Source: Thalassotalea sp. PS06 (lineage in GTDB: Bacteria; Pseudomonadota; Gammaproteobacteria; Enterobacterales; Alteromonadaceae). From it: a DNA stretch of 64,000 nucleotides. Made by a program: the position numbers and the translations under genes. Positions 44,555 to 54,564 of the stretch are shown here, in pieces. Location: NCBI RefSeq assembly GCF_007197775.1, contig NZ_CP041638.1, positions 3,720,001 through 3,784,000 of the forward strand. The letters are read 5' to 3'. The notes beneath the pieces are model-generated. The model worked only from the letters and a program-made list of their open reading frames with translations. It ran no database searches and had not been told where the DNA came from. Each line of letters begins with the position of its first letter. Position 1 is the stretch's first letter.

Positions 44555-47428
44555 ATGTTTAATTTAAGCAAAGTCACTCTTGCATTGATGGCAAGTGGTG
44601 CTCTGGCTTTTTCTGCGCAAACCTATGCGCAGGAAGCTGAGAACGCCAGCCAGGAGTCAAATGAAGATGACATTGAAGTGATTGAGGTTACGGGTTTTAA
44701 AAGCTCGTTAATCAAATCCATTAACCAAAAGCGCTGGGCCGATACGGTATCCGAGCAAATCTCAGCCGATGACCTCGGCGGTCTTCCTGATGTTTCCATG
44801 GCCGATGCCTTAACCCGACTACCGGGTATTGCTGCCGTGCGTACTGGTGGTCAGGCAGCAGAGATTAACATTCGTGGTCTGGGTGGTGGATTCGTATCAT
44901 CCACATTAAATGGTCGCGAGCAGGTATCTACCTCTGGTAGTCGTTCCATCGAATACGATCAGTACCCTTCAGAACTCATTTCTTCTGCTGCCGTTTATAA
45001 ATCTTCGAAAGCCTCGCTTATCGAAGGTGGTGTTGCCGGTACCGTTGAGTTAAAAACCGCAAGTCCACTAGCAAACGAAGAACAGCATACGTTCAATGTT
45101 AACCTTCGTGGTATGTATAACGACCGTGCTTCAGAAGTTGCCGATGCCGAAGAATTTGGCCATCGCTTCAGCTTCTCTTACCAAGGACAATTTTTAGAAG
45201 AAACCTTAGGTGTCTCTCTTGGTTATGCGCGTCTTTACCAACCAGGTGTTGCGACTCAGTTTATCGGTTTTGCTTATAACGCTGATAAAGACCTGGATTT
45301 TCTGCCAAATGATATGGATGGTCCGGCTGACGCTCCTGAAAATGAATACATCAGTGAAGGTTTTGAGCTTCAGCACTTAGGTGGTGAAGAGACCCGTAAC
45401 GGTTATGTTGGTGCTATCGAATGGGCACCGAATGATACCTTTATCGTTCGCGCTGATGCCTTTGTTTCGCAATTTGACAGCGAATCCTTTGCCCGCGGCT
45501 TCCGTGTTAAGTTCGACGGAGAAACCGCTGCTATTTCTAACCCGGTTATCGTCGATAACTCGATGATTGGCGGTACAATCAACCGTAAGAGTAAAGGTAA
45601 CAATACTCGTGTTGAGCTAGTCAATGATGACAACCAGGATTTCGATGAAGTTCAAAGTTATGGTCTGAACCTGGACTGGCAAATTACTGATCAGTTAAAC
45701 GCCAGCATGGATATCAGCTACTCAAGTGCCGAAAGCGAATTCCGTAACGGTCTGCTTTGGTCTTTAGTTGCTGAAGATGCCACCGTTGCCAACCCGGTTC
45801 TTGATCAGAACGTATCAATTTCTTATATGCTTAACGGCCTTAACCTACCGGATGTAGGTTTTAGTCAGGAAGATGCATTCACTGACATTGATCGCGTTAT
45901 GGTCAGTAAATACGGTATTTACCCATATGAGAATACCGATGAATTAAAAGCCTATCGCCTTGATTTTAACTACGCCTTAGACAACGAATTCATCTCGTCT
46001 GTTGAATTTGGTGTTCGTTATTCAGATCGTGATTACAGCAGTGATCGCTCAGTATACGAATACGGTGCTGACAATAACTTCTCAAGCAGCGAGCCACCGC
46101 TACGTTTAACCGAAGATATGGTTGAAGTGGTTGATTGGGAGGGTGAGTTTGGTTATTTCCCGAGCTACCTGGCGATTGATTTAGACAAAGCGCTAAATGC
46201 CTGGTTCGGTAACGATATTCCACAACCAGTACAAACCTGGGGGGCGGATGAAGATGGCGTAATCAACAATTCTACCTCCTGGTCAGTACTGCAAAGTGGT
46301 GAAGTTTATGAAAAAATCTTCTCTGCTTATGTCATGGCAAACCTTGACTTTGAGCTGTTCGATACTCCAATTAGCGGTAATGTCGGTATTCGTATGGTCG
46401 ATACCGATCAAAGTGCTACGGCTCTGGATAATGTAGGCGGCGTATTAGCTGCTGGTGCCCAGAACGTAATGGATGAAGTTGGCCTGGTTAACTCTAACTA
46501 CGCACCAAAAGTAATCGGTCTTGAATATACCGACTACCTGCCATCGATTAACTTAAACGCTCGTTTGACTGACGATTCGCAATTGCGTTTTGCTGCGGCG
46601 AAAGTAATGTCTCGTCCACCAATCAATCGCCTGGCTGCTGATCGTAGTGCTACGGTTGCCGATGACGGTAAAGTATCAGGTTCAAGTAACAACAGTCCTT
46701 TCCTGAAGCCGTTTTACGCTACTCAGTATGACCTTTCATACGAATACTACTTCACCGAAACCGATGGTGCTGTTGCGGTTGCGTTGTTCTACAAAGACAT
46801 TGAATCCTTCATTCAAAACCTGACGGTCAGCAACTTTGACTTTAGAGAAGCAGGCTTCTACGTACCGGAAACTATCGAAAACGAAACCACCGGTGTGGTT
46901 AGTGAAGTAGACCCGGTAGGTATCTACAGCACGGCTATCAATAACGAAGAAGGCGGTAACATCAAAGGTCTTGAGATTTCCTACACCCAGGTATTCTCAT
47001 TCCTGCCGGAACTATGGTCTGGTTTAGGCCTTAGCCTGAGCTACTCACACACTAAGAGTGATGTTGAGCTAGTTACGGATCTCGCAGGTGGTTCTGTAGA
47101 ACAATCACTGCCTGGACTTTCAGAGAACTTATTAACGTCAACGTTATTCTGGGAATACCAGGATTTCGAAACACGTGTGAGTGTTCGTTATCGTGACGAG
47201 TTCGTATCTGAGCAATGGGGTGTTAACCAGCAAATCGCTAACTTCGATGACGAAGTGGTTATTGACTATCAAGCTTCTTACAACATTACCGAGAAATTTG
47301 GAGCGTTATTCCAGGTTAATAACCTGACCGACGAGCCTACTCAAAGTTACTTCGGTAGTAAGCAGTTTTCCGGTACGACCCAGTATTTCGGTCGCCAATT
47401 TTACTTAGGTGTTACTTACTCGTTCTAG
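44555..47428 (+). CDS. TonB-dependent receptor, probable maltodextrin/starch oligosaccharide importer
   Basis: This is a 957-residue outer-membrane receptor. The signal peptide ends QTYAQ; a TonB box region DIEVIEVTGF is near residue 42. The plug domain (ADALTRLPGIAAVRTGGQ, then INIRGLGGGFVSSTLNGRE) and a 22-strand barrel ending LGVTYSF follow. The type matches the large Xanthomonas/Caulobacter carbohydrate receptors. Its partner pullulanase starts 50 nt downstream and shared operators lie upstream, so branched alpha-glucan fragments are the inferred cargo. TonB energy comes from genes outside the window. Confidence 0.92.
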   Translation: MFNLSKVTLALMASGALAFSAQTYAQEAENASQESNEDDIEVIEVTGFKSSLIKSINQKRWADTVSEQISADDLGGLPDVSMADALTRLPGIAAVRTGGQAAEINIRGLGGGFVSSTLNGREQVSTSGSRSIEYDQYPSELISSAAVYKSSKASLIEGGVAGTVELKTASPLANEEQHTFNVNLRGMYNDRASEVADAEEFGHRFSFSYQGQFLEETLGVSLGYARLYQPGVATQFIGFAYNADKDLDFLPNDMDGPADAPENEYISEGFELQHLGGEETRNGYVGAIEWAPNDTFIVRADAFVSQFDSESFARGFRVKFDGETAAISNPVIVDNSMIGGTINRKSKGNNTRVELVNDDNQDFDEVQSYGLNLDWQITDQLNASMDISYSSAESEFRNGLLWSLVAEDATVANPVLDQNVSISYMLNGLNLPDVGFSQEDAFTDIDRVMVSKYGIYPYENTDELKAYRLDFNYALDNEFISSVEFGVRYSDRDYSSDRSVYEYGADNNFSSSEPPLRLTEDMVEVVDWEGEFGYFPSYLAIDLDKALNAWFGNDIPQPVQTWGADEDGVINNSTSWSVLQSGEVYEKIFSAYVMANLDFELFDTPISGNVGIRMVDTDQSATALDNVGGVLAAGAQNVMDEVGLVNSNYAPKVIGLEYTDYLPSINLNARLTDDSQLRFAAAKVMSRPPINRLAADRSATVADDGKVSGSSNNSPFLKPFYATQYDLSYEYYFTETDGAVAVALFYKDIESFIQNLTVSNFDFREAGFYVPETIENETTGVVSEVDPVGIYSTAINNEEGGNIKGLEISYTQVFSFLPELWSGLGLSLSYSHTKSDVELVTDLAGGSVEQSLPGLSENLLTSTLFWEYQDFETRVSVRYRDEFVSEQWGVNQQIANFDDEVVIDYQASYNITEKFGALFQVNNLTDEPTQSYFGSKQFSGTTQYFGRQFYLGVTYSF

Positions 47429-47477
47429 CCACAGGCTAAATCGATAACTCTAAGTAACGACTGAATAAGGAATAATA

Positions 47478-50400
47478 ATGATGAAAACGACAAAAAACTT
47501 AGCAAATTTGCTGATTGTCGCCTTAGTATCACTATTTCTTACCGCCTGTGGCGGTGACAGTGATATTAAGTCAGGAGAATCCCTGTTAACGTGTGATGTA
47601 CCTATGGTGCCTGATGCCAGCGGTACATCTTGTGTGGCTCCAGAGCCAATTCAGTGTCCGGCTCCTACGGTTCCGGATGCATTAAACGAAACCTGTGTAG
47701 TTGGTGTTGATCCAAATGCGCCAATTCCAGTTTATTTCCCAGCTGAAAATGAAGCGGTACTTTATTTTAATCTGGGTACAGATAATCCAGATGACTATGT
47801 AGGTTATCGTCTACATACCTGGAATACTGACCAGTGTGATGCGTACGCGCCACCACACGATACGTCTGACTGGGCAAATGGCCATGAATATGCTGGTGTT
47901 GATCCAACTTATGGTGCTTATTACATTCTTAACCTGAAAGAAGGTTATACAGAATGTGGTAACTTTATCGTTCATATCGGTACTGACGATGCAGGTAAAG
48001 CACTGGGTAGCGGCGACTTCCAAATGCCATTACAGCAGGACGATCCTACCTATGCACGGATGAACTTCACCTTTAACGGTGAACCTTCAGTATTTGAATA
48101 CCCGGTAGTTTCTCTAGGTAAGCAACCAGTTAAAGCCGCTGATTTTGCTGCTCACTGGATTGATACCAATACCCTGGTTTGGAACTCTGACGCCGATATC
48201 GCCACCGTTAAACTTCACTACTCAGCGAGTGCAGGTATCGAAGCTGACGAAAATGACATGTTCAACGGTTCTACTCTTGAGCTAGGCATGGTTGATTTAA
48301 CTGAAGAGCAAAAAGCGTTTGCTCCGAAAGTGAATGACTGGCCTGCATATCAAGGTAACTGGAGCGCTGAAGATGCTAAATCTGTATTAAAAAGCCAATT
48401 AGTTGTTGTGGGTTACAACAGCGATGGTGAAACGGTTGCTGCAAGTAACGTTCAGGCGGATAAAGTTCTTGATTACCTATACACCATGGGTGATATGGAT
48501 GCTGATGAAGCGCAGTTAGGTCTTAACTATGACAACGGCATGATCGATGTTGCACTTTGGGCACCAACCGCTCAAAACGTAGTATTGAAAGTATTTGATG
48601 CCGACAAAGCAGAGACTGGCAGCTACCCAATGATGGAAGACACCATGACGGGTATCTGGAGCTACAGCGCTGATTTAGACATGGATCGTGCGTTCTACCA
48701 GTTTGAAGTTACGGTTTATCACCCGCAAAGCCAGATGATTGAAACCTTGTTGGTAACTGATCCTTACTCGGTAAGCTTGTCTACTAACGGTGAATACTCT
48801 CAGTTTGTAAATCTGGAAGACTCTGATCTATACCCTGATGGCTGGATGGAGCAAACCATTCCTACCGTTTCGGATGTTGAAGATGCAGTAATCTACGAAG
48901 CTCATATCCGTGACTTCAGTGCGATGGACCAGTCAGTTTCTGAAGAAAACCGTGGTAAGTACCTGGCATTCTCAGAAATGGACAGCGCACCAGTAATGCA
49001 CCTGAAGAAACTTGCTGAAAGTGGTCTTACGCACTTCCATATTCTTCCGGCAAATGACATTGCTTCTATCAACGAAGATCCAGAGCGTATTGTTGATTTA
49101 ACCGATACGGTTGCTGATCTATGCGCATTGAAATCTGACGCGCCAGTATGTGGAATTGAAGACGACAACGCAACGCTACAATCTGTACTTGAAAGCTACA
49201 GCCCTTACACCAATGATGCTGCAAATCTTGTAAACGTAATTCGTGAATTTGATAGCTTCAACTGGGGTTATGATCCTAAGCACTTCAATGTACCAGATGG
49301 TATTTATGCGTCTGACGCTGACGGCGTAGCGCGTATCAAAGAAATGCGTGCGATGATCCAGTCATTGCATGAAGTTGGTCTTCGCGTTGTACTTGATGTT
49401 GTTTATAACCACACCAATTCAGCGGGCCTTTGGGATAACTCAGTATTCGATAAAATCGTTCCGGGTTACTACCACAGCCGTGACGTAGTTTCTGGTGCCG
49501 TTATCCAGTCTACCTGTTGTAACGATACCGCTCTTGAGCATCGTATGATGGACAAGTTCATGGTGGATTCACTACTTCTATGGACTGAACAGTATAAATA
49601 CGACGGCTTCCGCTTCGACATCATGAGCCATGGTTCTAAGCAACAAATGCTAGCCGCTCGCGACGCTGTTCGTGCTGTTGACGAAGATAACTACTTCTAC
49701 GGTGAAGGCTGGACGCGTGACGATCGTGGTTTTGAACAGGCTAACCAGTTCAACATGGCTGGTACTGAAATCTCTACCTTTAACGACCGTATCCGCGAAG
49801 GTATCCGTACTGGTGAAATCTTCTCAAACATTGATTACGAAGATGGTCCATTCATCAAGCAGGATATTGTTAAGCTTGGTATGGCTGGTTCTCTGGCTGA
49901 CTACGTATTAAAGAGCTACAACGGTGTTGACGCTACTGGTAGTGCTTACAACCCAGGTATGTATGCGAAAGACCCGGCCGACGTTATCAACTACATCTCT
50001 AAGCACGATAATGAATCACTATGGGATCAGTTGCAGTTTGTATTGCCATTCTCAATGAGCATGGATGAGCGTGTACGTGCGCAAAACGTATCTCACTCTA
50101 TCATCATGCTTTCACAGGGTGTTCCGTTCCTGCAATTAGGTGGCGATTTCTTACGTTCGAAATCTTTAGACCGTAACACTTATGATGCCGGCGATTGGTT
50201 CAACAAAGTTGATTACGATTTCTACACTAACAACTTCAACGTTGGTCTGCCTTTAGATAAAGGTGGTCGCGATGATGATACTTTGGTTTCATTAGCGGCG
50301 AATCCAATGGCTCAAGTAGGCATGAGTGAGATCAGCTTCGCCAGCAATGTGTTCAATGAATTCCTACAGATTCGTCAGTCTAGTAAGCTATTCCGCTTAA

Positions 50401-51770
50401 CGACAGCTGATGACATCATCAACCGCGTAGGTTTCCACAACATTGGTAAGCGTCAGACTCAGGGCTTAATCGTAATGAGTATTGATGATGGTACAGGTTT
50501 TGCTGACCTAGACCCAATGCACGATGCGGTAGTAGTTGTTGTTAACACCTCTAACATGGAACATTCACACACCGTTGCAACGGCGTCAGGTTTCTCTTTA
50601 CACACTGTTCAACAAAACTCTGTTGACGGTGTTGTTGCCGGCGCAAGCTTCAGTGAAGGCGAGGGTGAAGGTACCTTTACCGTTCCAGCGCTAAGCACTG
50701 CAGTATTCGTGAAAGTGCAGGGCGAAATGCAGGGCGAAGGTTTATCAGCATTTGCTACTGCTGGTGCTCCGGATGTTGTTCCATACGGTGATACCACAGT
50801 ATTGATTCGTGGCGACATGAACGGCTGGGGTGAAACCGATGCAATGATGTATCAGGGCAATGGTGTTTACTCAGTAGATATCGATTTAGCCGCTGGTGAG
50901 TACTACTTCAAAGTGGCTTCAGGTGATTGGTCTACGGTTAACCTTGGCGCGCCAAATGGCGACCCTGTTATGCTAAATACAGATCTTGCATTAGTACCTG
51001 GTAGCAACGATAACCTGAAGATCACTATCACAGAAGAAACGCGTTACACCTTCTCTATCGATGCGACTAATACCTCTGCACCGATTCTGAACGTAACTTA
51101 CGAAGAGCCGTTCTACGGTACCACCGTATTCTTGCGTGGTGACATGAATGGTTGGTCTGAAGATAACCCGTTCACTTATATCGGCGATGGCAAGTACTCG
51201 TTGACAACTACTATTGAAGCTGGCGACAAGTACTTTAAAGTGGCTTCAGCAGATTGGGCAACCGTTAACATGGGTGCACCTGCTGACGATACTGAAGTAC
51301 TAGAGCGTGAAGAACAGCTTCTTGTTCCAGGTTCAAATGACAACCTGCATATGGTCTTCGCTGATGGTGAATACACCTTTATCTTTGATGCTTCGAACCA
51401 ACAAGAGCCGATTCTAACTGTATACAGTGCCAAAATGTTTGGTGAAACTACAGTGTATGTAAAAGGTAGTATGAATGGTTGGTCTGAAAATGATGCCATG
51501 ACTTATATTGGCAACAGCACTTACACACTTACCTTGTCTCTGGAAGCACAAAGTTATGAATTCAAAGTGGCTTCTCAAGACTGGTCAACGGTAAACTTAG
51601 GTGCCACCTCTGGTGACGATGCCGATGTTTATCTTGATACCGCTGAAGCACTGGTTCAGGATTCACAATCCAACTTCAAGATTGATATTAGCGAAGCTGG
51701 CGATTACCTATTCACGGTAACCGGTCCGGATCCGTTAAATTCAACCCTGACTGTAACTAAGGTTATGTAA
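47478..51770 (+). CDS. pulA: Pullulanase-type GH13 lipoprotein with three C-terminal repeats
   Basis: This is a 1430-residue cell-surface debranching enzyme. The lipobox LTAC (Cys24) is followed by two copies of a Cys-Pro-Val-Pro-Asp-Ala pattern. A CBM41-like domain comes next (about 75-175, YRLHTWNTDQCDAY), then a CBM48-type domain and the GH13 barrel. Motifs are VVLDVVYNHTNSAG, DGFRFDIMSHG (nucleophile), FYGEGWTRD (acid/base) and YISKHDNESLWD. A DUF3372-like C-terminal beta domain follows. From about residue 1103 three tandem repeats of roughly 108 residues occur, each with (R/K)G(D/S)MNGW and FKVAS.DW.TVN(L/M)GA. They are likely starch-binding sandwiches. AAGGAATAATA precedes the start, and the gene sits behind the TonB receptor, so the two work together on pullulan, starch or glycogen. 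Confidence 0.9.
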   Translation: MMKTTKNLANLLIVALVSLFLTACGGDSDIKSGESLLTCDVPMVPDASGTSCVAPEPIQCPAPTVPDALNETCVVGVDPNAPIPVYFPAENEAVLYFNLGTDNPDDYVGYRLHTWNTDQCDAYAPPHDTSDWANGHEYAGVDPTYGAYYILNLKEGYTECGNFIVHIGTDDAGKALGSGDFQMPLQQDDPTYARMNFTFNGEPSVFEYPVVSLGKQPVKAADFAAHWIDTNTLVWNSDADIATVKLHYSASAGIEADENDMFNGSTLELGMVDLTEEQKAFAPKVNDWPAYQGNWSAEDAKSVLKSQLVVVGYNSDGETVAASNVQADKVLDYLYTMGDMDADEAQLGLNYDNGMIDVALWAPTAQNVVLKVFDADKAETGSYPMMEDTMTGIWSYSADLDMDRAFYQFEVTVYHPQSQMIETLLVTDPYSVSLSTNGEYSQFVNLEDSDLYPDGWMEQTIPTVSDVEDAVIYEAHIRDFSAMDQSVSEENRGKYLAFSEMDSAPVMHLKKLAESGLTHFHILPANDIASINEDPERIVDLTDTVADLCALKSDAPVCGIEDDNATLQSVLESYSPYTNDAANLVNVIREFDSFNWGYDPKHFNVPDGIYASDADGVARIKEMRAMIQSLHEVGLRVVLDVVYNHTNSAGLWDNSVFDKIVPGYYHSRDVVSGAVIQSTCCNDTALEHRMMDKFMVDSLLLWTEQYKYDGFRFDIMSHGSKQQMLAARDAVRAVDEDNYFYGEGWTRDDRGFEQANQFNMAGTEISTFNDRIREGIRTGEIFSNIDYEDGPFIKQDIVKLGMAGSLADYVLKSYNGVDATGSAYNPGMYAKDPADVINYISKHDNESLWDQLQFVLPFSMSMDERVRAQNVSHSIIMLSQGVPFLQLGGDFLRSKSLDRNTYDAGDWFNKVDYDFYTNNFNVGLPLDKGGRDDDTLVSLAANPMAQVGMSEISFASNVFNEFLQIRQSSKLFRLTTADDIINRVGFHNIGKRQTQGLIVMSIDDGTGFADLDPMHDAVVVVVNTSNMEHSHTVATASGFSLHTVQQNSVDGVVAGASFSEGEGEGTFTVPALSTAVFVKVQGEMQGEGLSAFATAGAPDVVPYGDTTVLIRGDMNGWGETDAMMYQGNGVYSVDIDLAAGEYYFKVASGDWSTVNLGAPNGDPVMLNTDLALVPGSNDNLKITITEETRYTFSIDATNTSAPILNVTYEEPFYGTTVFLRGDMNGWSEDNPFTYIGDGKYSLTTTIEAGDKYFKVASADWATVNMGAPADDTEVLEREEQLLVPGSNDNLHMVFADGEYTFIFDASNQQEPILTVYSAKMFGETTVYVKGSMNGWSENDAMTYIGNSTYTLTLSLEAQSYEFKVASQDWSTVNLGATSGDDADVYLDTAEALVQDSQSNFKIDISEAGDYLFTVTGPDPLNSTLTVTKVM

Positions 51771-51794
51771 TAACCCTAGCCGCTAACTAAACCG

Positions 51795-51823
51795 AAAAAA
51801 CGCCCGCAAGGGCGTTTTTTTTT
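51795..51823 (+). terminator. Intrinsic terminator after pullulanase
   Basis: AAAAAACGCCC and GGGCGTTTTTT pair around GCAA, and nine T residues in total follow the stem. It closes the receptor-pullulanase unit. Confidence 0.9.
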
Positions 51824-51824
51824 G

Positions 51825-52034
51825 CACATGGACGTGCTTACCCTCCCGAACCATGGATGGTAGCAAGGGGGGGATTATTACAGGGATGTATGTATGCCCG
51901 TTGAGCAGGACGCGGTTAGGGTGTGTACATGGACGTGCTTAGTCGAGATATTGCCATCCATGATATCTCGACATATCGGAAGTCCTTTTACTAATCCTCC
52001 CGAACCATGGATGGTAGCAAGGGAGGATTTACTA
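51825..52034. repeat. Left mosaic inverted-repeat cluster
   Basis: About 210 bp contain short palindromes in the order C (51825-51840), A (51842-51873), spacer, C (51925-51941), B (51942-51972), A (51996-52026). A has ends CCTCCC/GGGAGG around GAACCATGGATGG. B has perfect 10 bp arms GTCGAGATAT/ATATCTCGAC around TGCCATCCATG. C is (G)(T/C)AC-ATGGAC-GT(G/A)(C). Each contains CATGGA(C/T)G or its complement. The whole is repeated in inverse orientation at 54565-54828. Confidence 0.85.
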
Positions 52035-52046
52035 GCTGAAAATTGA

Positions 52047-52346
52047 TTATTTACAGCTTATCTCTACCGTTTTAGGAGTCCATAGCGGCCCTACAACAGC
52101 GCTGGTTGCGCTGGATGCTAATCCATTAAGAAACGATGTTTCAGTTTTCACTGTAACCCATTCCTGTTCACCACAAATGTTGTTAAGCGCCACAGGATCT
52201 GATGCTTCATAAAGTGCTAACACTAAATTATGATGCCACTCTTCTTTCTTAACCACAGCGGTAGTTGCCGCTGGCTCTTTGTCGAAGTGGATGGTAGTGC
52301 ACGCGGAAAGCATTAGAGCCGAGATTAATGTGATTGTTTTTTTCAT
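52047..52346 (-). CDS. Bor-like lipoprotein 1
   Basis: This is a 99-residue lipoprotein with start at 52346 after AAGG at good spacing. The signal MKKTITLISALMLSAC ends in the lipobox LSAC. The mature part contains HHNLVLALYEASDPVALNNICGEQ, then VKTETSFLNGLASS, ending in VEISCK. The Cys-Gly motif, the VxTxxxFxNGL motif and the terminal Cys resemble Bor/Iss proteins of lambdoid phages and their chromosomal relatives. Function is unknown in this setting. Only 2 nt separate it from the next Bor-like gene on the same strand, so the pair is a tandem duplicate in one operon, inside the inverted-repeat interval. Confidence 0.65.
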   Translation of the reverse strand: MKKTITLISALMLSACTTIHFDKEPAATTAVVKKEEWHHNLVLALYEASDPVALNNICGEQEWVTVKTETSFLNGLASSATSAVVGPLWTPKTVEISCK

Positions 52347-52348
52347 AA

Positions 52349-52645
52349 TTAACCTTCCTCTGAGCACCAGACTTTAACAGAATGAGGCGAATAGATACCG
52401 AGAGTTAACAAAGCAAAAACACCTTCCTGGAAGGTTTGTTGGGATTGCATTTGAATCACTTCTTTGTCACCACAAATTTCCGTTACATTGACTCTATGTT
52501 CACCAACAAGTCCCCAAAAAAAGAAATTTTTTGAATCTTCATAGGTCGGCGGGTTTACGTACTTAGAGGTTTGCTCTGGTTGCATGGTTACTGTCGAACA
52601 TCCCGTCAGCACCAGCCCTAGCAATATTACAAATTTCTTAATCAT
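52349..52645 (-). CDS. Bor-like lipoprotein 2
   Basis: This is a 98-residue lipoprotein, signal MIKKFVILLGLVLTGC with lipobox LTGC. The core reads FFFWGLVGEHRVNVTEICGDKEVIQMQSQQTF in parts, then EGVFALLTLGIYSPHSVKVWC. That is closer to the canonical Bor family than its neighbour, including the LLTLGIYSP motif and final Cys. Bor confers serum resistance in lambda lysogens; a similar role here is not implied. No phage genes lie nearby, so this is the chromosomal family version. It is the first of the two-gene unit. Confidence 0.78.
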   Translation of the reverse strand: MIKKFVILLGLVLTGCSTVTMQPEQTSKYVNPPTYEDSKNFFFWGLVGEHRVNVTEICGDKEVIQMQSQQTFQEGVFALLTLGIYSPHSVKVWCSEEG

Positions 52646-52798
52646 AATTTACTCCTTGTAGAATAAGAAATACCTGACTTTCAGGTAACAAAGATACTAA
52701 CAGAGCAGTCGAAGATGATAAATAAGATACTGAGTTTATTAGTTTTTATAGAAACCAAATAACAAGAGCCCAGAAAACTCGGGAGCTGACAGTGATTT

Positions 52799-53047
52799 TT
52801 ACTTTTTAGAATGGTTATCGGGCCGCTGTTCCTGCTCGCGCTTAACCAGTAAAAATGTCAGATACATTTTGGTAGGTAGGGAAAATATCAGGCCAAAGGC
52901 AATGCAGGCGGCGCTGATAATCATCCCGGTAACGCCTAGCTTTTCAGGTAAATCAAACCAGTAGAGTAGGGAGTAACCCAGCACCAATAAAAAAAGCCCA
53001 ATTCCGATAGCGATCTTCAGTAATAAAATGAGTCGCGCTTCTGACAT
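52799..53047 (-). CDS. Small two-segment membrane protein, unknown
   Basis: This is an 82-residue protein beginning MSEARLILLLKIAIGIG. Two hydrophobic segments (about 5-30 and 40-58) are joined by a loop with FDLPEKLG, and a polar C-terminal tail KREQEQRPDNHSKK follows. It is probably an inner-membrane protein. No family is recognised. It lies between glmU (60 bp upstream on the same strand) and the Bor-like genes and could be read through from glmU. Confidence 0.6.
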   Translation of the reverse strand: MSEARLILLLKIAIGIGLFLLVLGYSLLYWFDLPEKLGVTGMIISAACIAFGLIFSLPTKMYLTFLLVKREQEQRPDNHSKK

Positions 53048-53107
53048 GGGCTTTTCTCTTTAATGGCTTTTTAATTAATTTGCTTTTATTTTGCTCTTAC
53101 TTTGCAC

Positions 53108-54466
53108 TTATTTTTTTGAGGGGCGCTTCCAGCCGCTAATATTGCGCTGTTTAGCACGTGCTACCGCTAAAGAATCATCTTCAACGTCTTTAACAATAAC
53201 TGAACCTGCAGCTGTGGTAGCCATATCACCGACCGTAACAGGCGCTACTAGCGAAGCATTAGAGCCAATAAACGCATTATCGCCGATAATAGTCTGCGAT
53301 TTATTTACGCCATCATAATTACAAGTAATGGTACCGGCGCCAATATTGGCTTTTGTACCAACAATAGTATCACCTAGATAAGTTAAATGACCGGCTTTGG
53401 AACCAGGGCCTAAGGTGGACTTTTTCATTTCCACGAAGTTACCGACATGGGCATCTTCTTTTAACACCGAACCCGGACGAATACGGGCAAATGGACCAAC
53501 ACTGGATTTATTTTCCAATACTGCATCTTCGATAATGGTATTTGGTTTTACCACCACATCATCACCGATCGTACAGTTGGTTAAGATACAGTTAGCGCCA
53601 ATTTCAACGTTATTTCCAACTGTTACATCGCCTTCAAAAATACAGTTAATATCAATTTCAACTTCTTCACCAACGCTCAATTCACCGCGGATATCAATAC
53701 GAGCAGGGTCGCGTAAACTCGCACCAGCAATCATCAATTGTTCTGCCTGACGAGCCTGGTACGCACGCTCTAAAGTAGCAAGCTGAACACGGTTATTGGC
53801 ACCTTCTACTTCAATCGCCGTTTCTGGGTGCGCGGTATGAATGGTTTTCCCTTCGCTATGGGCCATGGCAATTATATCGGTAAGGTAATATTCGCCTTGA
53901 GCATTATCGTTAGAAAGGTTACCCAACCAGCGCTTTAAGTCGCCGCCATTGGCAAGCAGGATTCCGGTATTTACTTCAGTAATTTTTAGCTGCTCGGGGT
54001 TTGCATCTTTTTGCTCGACAATACCGACAACCGTGCCGTTATCACGAACGATTCTACCGTAACCAGTAGGGTCATTAAGCTCTACGGTCAGCAACGCCAT
54101 TGAATCTTCTTGTTTTGCCGCTAACAGGCGCTCGAGGGTAGAAACCTGTGTTAACGGTACATCACCGTATAGAACCAGCACATCTTCATCGTCTTTGATG
54201 TGCTCACGAGCCTGATCTACCGCATGGCCAGTGCCCAATTGTTCCGCTTGTTCAACAAAGGTTAAATCATCGCCCTGTACAGCGTCTTTTAGTAATTCGC
54301 CGCCAAAACCATAAACAAGGTTAATTTGTTGGGCATCTAGCGCCCGAGCGGAATCGATAACATGCTCTACCATAGACTTGTGTGCGACAGGGTGGAGAAC
54401 TTTGGGAAGTTTAGAACGCATACGAGTACCTTTACCCGCAGCAAGAATAACGACTGAAAGAGGCAT
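53108..54466 (-). CDS. glmU: Bifunctional GlmU (GlcNAc-1-P uridyltransferase / GlcN-1-P acetyltransferase)
   Basis: This is a 452-residue cytoplasmic enzyme making UDP-GlcNAc for peptidoglycan and LPS. The N-terminal uridyltransferase shows [19 protein letters not shown], with the Gly-x-Gly-Thr-Arg-Met signature, and [10 protein letters not shown]. The C-terminal left-handed beta-helix has hexapeptide repeats and acetyltransferase residues in [29 protein letters not shown] and [14 protein letters not shown]. Full length is normal. It follows the atp operon as in most gammaproteobacteria, but here a 266 bp repeat cluster and terminator lie between them. Confidence 0.97.
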   Translation of the reverse strand: MPLSVVILAAGKGTRMRSKLPKVLHPVAHKSMVEHVIDSARALDAQQINLVYGFGGELLKDAVQGDDLTFVEQAEQLGTGHAVDQAREHIKDDEDVLVLYGDVPLTQVSTLERLLAAKQEDSMALLTVELNDPTGYGRIVRDNGTVVGIVEQKDANPEQLKITEVNTGILLANGGDLKRWLGNLSNDNAQGEYYLTDIIAMAHSEGKTIHTAHPETAIEVEGANNRVQLATLERAYQARQAEQLMIAGASLRDPARIDIRGELSVGEEVEIDINCIFEGDVTVGNNVEIGANCILTNCTIGDDVVVKPNTIIEDAVLENKSSVGPFARIRPGSVLKEDAHVGNFVEMKKSTLGPGSKAGHLTYLGDTIVGTKANIGAGTITCNYDGVNKSQTIIGDNAFIGSNASLVAPVTVGDMATTAAGSVIVKDVEDDSLAVARAKQRNISGWKRPSKK

Positions 54467-54564
54467 AATATTCCCTATATATTTTTATTCCCTTTAGTTT
54501 AATCGCTTTTGTACCGTTGCAAAACTAATCAGGGAATAATTCCTGAAAATTTCATAAAATTTAG

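Noticed and set aside
52047..52645. Prophage remnant suggested by Bor-like lipoproteins
   Set aside because: No integrase, attachment site, structural or lysis gene is nearby; Bor-like genes occur on chromosomes without phages.
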